A stretch of 64,000 nucleotides of DNA from an uncultured Eubacteriales bacterium (GTDB lineage Bacteria; Bacillota; Clostridia; Oscillospirales; Acutalibacteraceae), in assembly GCA_934647945.1 (NCBI GenBank), contig CAKUFK010000002.1, positions 124,001 through 188,000 of the forward strand, given 5' to 3'. The notes under the pieces were generated by a model. It was not told where the DNA came from. It searched no databases and saw only the letters and a list, made by a program, of their open reading frames with translations. Made by a program: the position numbers and the translations under genes. This document shows positions 61,096-64,000 of this stretch, in pieces. The stretch's first letter is position 1, and each line of letters opens with the position of its first letter.

Positions 61096-61304
61096 TGTGG
61101 GATGAATATGGACGGCAAATATATAACTGGTTGTCGAATACGTTAGGGCCTTGGCTTACGTCTCATGATTCGGATATATCGGCAATATTGTCCACGACAA
61201 CGGATATATTGACGGTGGTTCGGAATTTGCTGTATGTGTCGGTATTTGCTTTTTTGTTTTGGGTGGTTAAAACGTGGTTGCAACCTCATCTTTTAAAGGT
61301 GTGA
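61095..61304 (+). CDS. Small single-TM phage protein
   Basis: This 69-residue protein has an N-terminal amphipathic stretch, one TM helix (NLLYVSVFAFLFWVVKTWL) and GTG start at 61095, one base of overlap with the previous stop and a GGAGGAAGGGG ribosome site. The function is unknown. Confidence 0.6.
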   Translation: MWDEYGRQIYNWLSNTLGPWLTSHDSDISAILSTTTDILTVVRNLLYVSVFAFLFWVVKTWLQPHLLKV

Positions 61305-61309
61305 TGTAG

Positions 61310-61450
61310 ATGCTAGAACGGTTGTTTTCTCTTTTTTTCTCGGTACTCAATGGTATAGCGTTGACGGACTTTTTTATCGGCGTTATGGCGGCTGGGTTTT
61401 TGTTTGGAATGGCTACTTTAATTCGATATATCTTTGTTGGAGGTCGATAA
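61310..61450 (+). CDS. 46-residue membrane peptide
   Basis: This 46-residue frame (MLERLFSLFFSVLNGIALTDFFIGVMAAGFLFGMATLIRYIFVGGR) starts 5 bases after the previous stop. A single helix with Gly/Ala-rich face and a basic end (RYIFVGGR) resembles a tiny minor coat protein such as gpVII or gpIX. AAAGGTG lies about 9 bases upstream. Confidence 0.55.
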   Translation: MLERLFSLFFSVLNGIALTDFFIGVMAAGFLFGMATLIRYIFVGGR

Positions 61451-61452
61451 GG

Positions 61453-61674
61453 GTGAATTGGTTGTATGTAATTATATTGATTGCTGGTATTGGCTTTATT
61501 TTGTATCAGATTTTTCTTAATTCTGGTGGTAACGCGAAATTCAAATCGGATTTGCCGGAAGGTATTAAGGTCAAGTCGAAGCGGAAAAGGGTGGTGATGG
61601 TCGCTTGTTCATTGATTTTGTGCGTGATTTCATTGGTACTGTTGATAGCTCTTTTGATTTCATTGTTGTCATAA
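61453..61674 (+). CDS. Small two-TM phage protein
   Basis: This 73-residue protein has TM helices at both ends (LYVIILIAGIGFILYQIFL and VVMVACSLILCVISLVLLIALLISLLS) joined by a basic loop (KVKSKRKR). GTG start 61453 is 2 bases after the previous stop and follows GATAAGG. The function is unknown. Confidence 0.55.
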   Translation: MNWLYVIILIAGIGFILYQIFLNSGGNAKFKSDLPEGIKVKSKRKRVVMVACSLILCVISLVLLIALLISLLS

Positions 61675-61769
61675 CGGCGGCAGTTTTATTTCTTGTGGTT
61701 TGTAGCCTTATTCTGTCCTTTTTTCTCGCTGCTTTGTCTTGTTTAACTACTCGTTTTTTTAAGTCGTAG
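61605..61769 (+). CDS. 54-residue membrane peptide overlapping the previous gene
   Basis: In another frame, TTG 61605 (or GTG 61620) opens a peptide with an N-terminal polar part (FIDFVRDFIGTVDSSFDF), one TM helix (IVVITAAVLFLVVCSLILSFFLAAL) and a basic end (TTRFFKS). It overlaps the previous gene by 70 bases. It would be missed by length cut-offs. It could be another minor virion protein or a chance frame in T-rich DNA. Confidence 0.4.
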   Translation: MFIDFVRDFIGTVDSSFDFIVVITAAVLFLVVCSLILSFFLAALSCLTTRFFKS

Positions 61770-61826
61770 AGGGGAGCGCTACCCTTTACATAGATAATTT
61801 TATTTTGAAAGGATGATGTTTTTAGA

Positions 61827-61976
61827 ATGCCTGAATCTCTTACTACGGCGCTGGAATTTATGGTGAATCAGACGGTATCTATGATCGGGATTGTTACCGC
61901 TAGTCCTGTGCTTTGTCTTGGCCTTGCTATGTGGTGCGCTGGCGGTGCTATCGGCCTGTTTAAACGGCTTGTGTAA
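61827..61976 (+). CDS. Major coat protein 1, pVIII-like
   Basis: This 49-residue protein has a short polar/acidic N-terminus (MPESLTTALEFMVNQTV), a TM helix (VLCLGLAMWCAGGAIGLF) and a basic end FKRLV, the pattern of filamentous-phage major coat proteins, whose basic tail faces the DNA. There is no separate signal peptide. The last 26 residues are nearly identical to those of the next gene. Confidence 0.75.
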   Translation: MPESLTTALEFMVNQTVSMIGIVTASPVLCLGLAMWCAGGAIGLFKRLV

Positions 61977-61987
61977 GGAGGATATGT

Positions 61988-62167
61988 ATGGAATCAAGTA
62001 CTCCTTCTGTTGCCGAGATGCCCTCCTCTATTGGTACTGCTTTAACCTATATGGTTACGCAGATAGGCGAGGTATTGACTATTGTTACCGCTAATCCTGT
62101 GCTTTGCCTTGGTCTTGCCATGTGGTGCGCTGGCGGTGCGATTGGTCTGTTTAAACGGCTTGTGTAA
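61988..62167 (+). CDS. Major coat protein 2, pVIII-like
   Basis: This 59-residue paralogue of the preceding gene has the same TM and tail (TANPVLCLGLAMWCAGGAIGLFKRLV) but a longer N-terminus (MESSTPSVAEMPSSIGTALTYMVTQIGEVL). AAGGAGG lies 6 bases before ATG 61988, the best ribosome site in the operon. A terminator follows directly, as after gene VIII in Ff phages. It is the more likely main coat protein. Confidence 0.78.
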   Translation: MESSTPSVAEMPSSIGTALTYMVTQIGEVLTIVTANPVLCLGLAMWCAGGAIGLFKRLV

Positions 62168-62172
62168 CGGTT

Positions 62173-62207
62173 GCCCGGGATGGTTTTGCCGTCTCGGGCA
62201 TCTTTTT
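62173..62207 (+). terminator. Central terminator after the coat protein genes
   Basis: GCCCGGGA (62173-62180) pairs with TCTCGGGC (62192-62199) with one wobble; ATCTTTTTACCTTTTTTT follows. It would separate highly expressed coat genes from the assembly ATPase. Confidence 0.8.
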
Positions 62208-62229
62208 ACCTTTTTTTCGGAGGGATATT

Positions 62230-62820
62230 ATGATAACTGGTTATTTTGGTTTGCCTGGTTGTGGCAAAAGTACGTTTTTAGCAAAGATGGCCCAGCAGTA
62301 TATCCGTCGTGGGTATCGTGTTTTTGTGTTGGATACGGCTCCGGTTGACGGCTGTGAGCTTATAAATTGGTCGGATATCGGAAAGTATGATATGTCTTGT
62401 TCTGTTATCCTTTTGGATGAGATTTCTTTATTTGCGGATAATCGGGATTATAAATTGTTTGCTCATGACCTTAAGCAGTTTTTTATATTGCATCGTCATT
62501 ATCATTGTGACATTATTTGGTTCACGCAGCAATATGACGGGGTAGACCGTAAAATTCGGGAGTTGACTACTTGCCTTTATTATGTCCGTGCTGCTGGTAA
62601 GCTGTCCTATGCTGTCCGGATTGACCGTTTTATCCATGTCGAGCGAGAGCAAAAGCAAATACAGGTAGGTTATAAAATGACGGGTTTTTTCCGCGCCCTT
62701 TTTGCTTGGCTGAATCATTCGGTAAAGGTTTGTTATCGGCCTTTGTATTATAAATATTTTGATTCTTTTGATGCCCCGGAGCTTGAGAAAAAGGACTTTG
62801 TAAAATTTGAGGTGGTGTAA
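62230..62820 (+). CDS. Zot/gpI-family assembly ATPase
   Basis: This 196-residue protein has Walker A GYFGLPGCGKSTFLAK (residues 4-19) and Walker B SVILLDEISLF (about 58-68), with FTQQYDGVDRKIRELTTCLYYVRAAGK matching the region after Walker B in Zot/gpI proteins, which drive extrusion of filamentous phages. It is shorter than gpI (about 350) and lacks the periplasmic domain that meets the outer-membrane secretin, consistent with a Gram-positive host. This is the hallmark gene of inovirus-type elements. Confidence 0.85.
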   Translation: MITGYFGLPGCGKSTFLAKMAQQYIRRGYRVFVLDTAPVDGCELINWSDIGKYDMSCSVILLDEISLFADNRDYKLFAHDLKQFFILHRHYHCDIIWFTQQYDGVDRKIRELTTCLYYVRAAGKLSYAVRIDRFIHVEREQKQIQVGYKMTGFFRALFAWLNHSVKVCYRPLYYKYFDSFDAPELEKKDFVKFEVV

Positions 62821-62822
62821 TC

Positions 62823-63155
62823 ATGACAAATTTTCAGGTTGTTTTAGCTGTTGTTGTTAGTTCGATTATTTATATTTTGTTCCTTTTTTTTGCTGGCTAT
62901 TTTTTTAAGGCATGGGGTAAGGTTATTGTTTATATTCCCGGTCTTGATGGTTTTTGTCCTCGTTTTGTTAAGAGTTTGGATGGCTCGGAAGTTTTGTTTA
63001 CTTTGGTTTTTGATAGAGCGTTTGAATTTGGTTCTGTTCGCAAAGCTCGAAAGGTTGTCCGGAAATTGGAAGATTGTGGCATTAAGAATGCTGTAATTTT
63101 GGAGTTGTTTAGTGTACATAAGACGGGCTGGCGAAAAAGTCTGCCTTGGTGTTAG
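62823..63155 (+). CDS. TM-anchored protein following the Zot ATPase
   Basis: This 110-residue protein has an N-terminal TM helix (VVLAVVVSSIIYILFLFFAGYFF) and a cytoplasmic alpha/beta part (VIVYIPGLDGFCPRFVKSLDGSEVLFTLVF...VRKLEDCGIKNAVILELFSV). It starts 2 bases after the ATPase stop, so the two are probably partners in the export complex. The family is not recognised. Confidence 0.6.
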   Translation: MTNFQVVLAVVVSSIIYILFLFFAGYFFKAWGKVIVYIPGLDGFCPRFVKSLDGSEVLFTLVFDRAFEFGSVRKARKVVRKLEDCGIKNAVILELFSVHKTGWRKSLPWC

Positions 63156-63350
63156 GTGACGGCGCGCCCAACCTGACAGGCCCCCGGCCTTGCCGGTAAT
63201 CGCAAGGGCAGGTTGCCGGGCGGGGCCCCGCCGCGAAGCGGTGGGTAAGCCCGGCCTACTGGTGGGGGCCCCGCGAAGCGGGGGTGCCAGAGCCTGCCCT
63301 AGGCCCTGCGGGTTCCTAGGGAGGGGCGAGGGGCCGAAGGCCCCCGCCCC

Positions 63351-63359
63351 TAGTATTAC
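63351..63359 (+). other. CRESS-type origin nonanucleotide TAGTATTAC
   Basis: TAGTATTAC fits the NANTATTAC consensus of CRESS-DNA virus origins and equals the circovirus form. It is left single-stranded between the inner hairpin and the right arm of the outer stem, or alternatively in the loop of CCTAG/CTAGG. Nicking between the seventh and eighth base is the established site in such viruses. Confidence 0.65.
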
Positions 63360-63365
63360 CCTAGG

Positions 63366-63387
63366 AACCTCTGTGTCATGTGTCAAG
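63366..63387 (+). repeat. Iteron repeat, copy 1
   Basis: A 22-base unit starting AACCTC and containing two tandem TGTGTCA heptamers, identical to the copy at 63450. It lies 7 bases after the nonanucleotide, where Rep-binding iterons are found in circoviruses. Confidence 0.7.
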
Positions 63388-63433
63388 CGTCTTCTGAACC
63401 CTTGCAAATGCTAGGTTTTTTCATCTTATTTTT

Positions 63434-63440
63434 TGACACA
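63434..63440 (-). repeat. Inverted single heptamer iteron
   Basis: TGACACA, the reverse complement of TGTGTCA, between the two long repeats. Confidence 0.5.
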
Positions 63441-63449
63441 CGAAAAATT

Positions 63450-63471
63450 AACCTCTGTGTCATGTGTCAAG
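63450..63471 (+). repeat. Iteron repeat, copy 2
   Basis: An exact copy of 63366-63387, 84 bases downstream (about eight helical turns). It overlaps the -35 position of the Rep promoter (TATAAT at 63490-63495), so Rep binding could repress its own gene. Confidence 0.7.
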
Positions 63472-63489
63472 ATTTCGTTTTTTTTTTTC

Positions 63490-63495
63490 TATAAT
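63490..63495 (+). promoter_or_regulatory. Probable -10 of the rep promoter
   Basis: TATAAT about 18 bases before the GTG start; the -35 region is poor (TCAAGA) and lies within the second iteron. AAAGGA at 63498 is the ribosome site. Confidence 0.5.
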
Positions 63496-63512
63496 GAAAG
63501 GACTGTTTATTT

Positions 63513-64000
63513 GTGCAAGATACACGTTCTCGTAAGTGGCAGTTGACTATAAACAATCCTATTGAGAAAGGCTTTACTCATGATAAGATAAAAGAGATAT
63601 TATCGGAATTTTCGAGTTTGGTTTATTGGTGTATGTCGGATGAAGTTGGAGAAAGTGGTACTTTTCACACTCATGTTTATTTTTATCTTGATTCGGCTTC
63701 TCGTTTTTCTACTGTTAAGAATCGGTTTGCGGAGGCTCACATAGAAATGGCGAATGGTACTAGCTTAGAAAATCGTGATTATGTGTTTAAGCAAGGTAAA
63801 TGGTTGGATGATAAGAAAAAAGAAACCAATATAGAAGATAGTCACGAAGAATATGGAGAATGTCCCTTAGAGCGTCCAGGCAAAAGAAGCGATTTAACAA
63901 ACCTCTATGAAATGATAAGGGAAGGAAAGAGCAATTTTGAAATCATCGAAGAAAACCCGAAGTATATGTTGCATCTTGACAGGATTGAAAAAACAAGGCA
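63513..64000 (+). CDS. rep: CRESS-type HUH replication initiator (3' end outside window)
   Basis: The first 162 residues carry all three rolling-circle motifs of the CRESS (geminivirus/circovirus-like) class: motif I KWQLTINNP (8-16), motif II HTHVYF with the metal-binding histidines 52 and 54, and motif III NRDYVFKQGKW with catalytic Tyr 90 and Lys 93 (YxxK). The single tyrosine and FTLNN-like motif I distinguish it from Ff gene II proteins. The later part would hold the SF3 helicase but lies beyond the window. The start is GTG 63513 after AAAGGA. It should nick TAGTATTAC just upstream. Confidence 0.82.
   Translation, partial: MQDTRSRKWQLTINNPIEKGFTHDKIKEILSEFSSLVYWCMSDEVGESGTFHTHVYFYLDSASRFSTVKNRFAEAHIEMANGTSLENRDYVFKQGKWLDDKKKETNIEDSHEEYGECPLERPGKRSDLTNLYEMIREGKSNFEIIEENPKYMLHLDRIEKTR

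Larger units (their letters stand above)
63156..63512. other. Structured intergenic region, probable replication origin and packaging signal
   Basis: This 357-base region is GC-rich and full of palindromes, in a T-rich element. Elements in order: GGGCAGG/CCTGCCC (63206 with 63293) around GGCGGGG/CCCCGCC and CCCCGC-gaa-GCGGGG hairpins; then an 11-base outer stem (63311-63321 with 63359-63369) enclosing a 12-base hairpin with a GAA loop and one bulged A (63323-63350). TAGTATTAC at 63351-63359 follows, then two copies of a 22-base repeat. This fits the intergenic region of filamentous phages, with a CRESS-type origin. Confidence 0.75.

Noticed and set aside
63160..63360. CRISPR-like repeats in the GC-rich palindromic region
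   Set aside because: The palindromes differ in sequence and are nested, without equal spacers; they fit an origin/packaging structure.

Overview
The window looks like the chromosome of a spore-forming, GC-rich member of the Clostridia (Oscillospirales/Ruminococcaceae-like). Evidence: an ispH-rpsA fusion gene in a cmk-plsC-ispH/rpsA run, a split glgC/glgD pair in a glgBCDA operon, CotF-type spore coat proteins, a YycJ/WalJ hydrolase, and DUF5685 and DUF6483 proteins. No rRNA, tRNA or CRISPR array was seen. From about 58.8 kb to the end the DNA changes abruptly: it becomes AT-rich, the + strand is very T-rich, and the genes are tiny.

Layout. (1) 1-7763, one + strand operon: a HAD hydrolase tail, a PfkB-type heptose kinase, a stand-alone acyl carrier protein, a C-A-T-E non-ribosomal peptide synthetase, a FabK-like enoyl reductase, and GmhA and GmhB heptose enzymes. 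It reads as a cryptic biosynthetic cluster pairing an acyl-D-amino-acid (probably D-Asn) module with ADP-heptose precursor supply. (2) 8.0-31.9 kb, mostly housekeeping: uvrB with a LexA-boxed promoter, uvrA, a DnaJ-domain protein, an RpiR regulator, a BaiN/HI0933 flavoprotein, a DUF6483-Cmk fusion, plsC, ispH-rpsA, rpiB, exoA, a LUD protein, murA, walJ, ruvX and fluC. (3) 30-47.3 kb, accessory and probably glycan-related: a Gfo/Idh/MocA oxidoreductase divergent from an AraC regulator, two Ser/Thr-linker lipoprotein esterases, an SGNH hydrolase, a triple-repeat wall-anchored protein, a radical SAM protein, three tandem DUF4838 lipoproteins showing gene conversion, and a GH25 lysozyme. (4) 47.6-58.3 kb: MazF toxin, two CotF proteins, the glycogen operon, then scattered genes ending with a pyridoxamine kinase.

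(5) About 58.8-64.0 kb, running off the right end: an integrated filamentous-phage-like (inovirus-type) element. It has a leftward XRE repressor facing a rightward operon through a multi-dyad operator. The operon encodes a small OB-fold-like ssDNA-binding candidate, a signal-peptide and TM-anchored pIII-like protein, at least five tiny membrane proteins, and two tandem pVIII-like major coat proteins followed at once by a terminator. A Zot/pI-type ATPase and a TM protein come next, then a highly structured intergenic region and a replication initiator. That initiator carries the HUH motifs of CRESS-type (geminivirus/circovirus-like) Reps. Next to a very stable nested hairpin lies TAGTATTAC, the nonanucleotide used as the nicking site in circoviruses, followed by repeated TGTGTCA heptamers. 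A filamentous phage of a Gram-positive host with a eukaryotic-CRESS-virus-like Rep and origin is the most notable system in the window.
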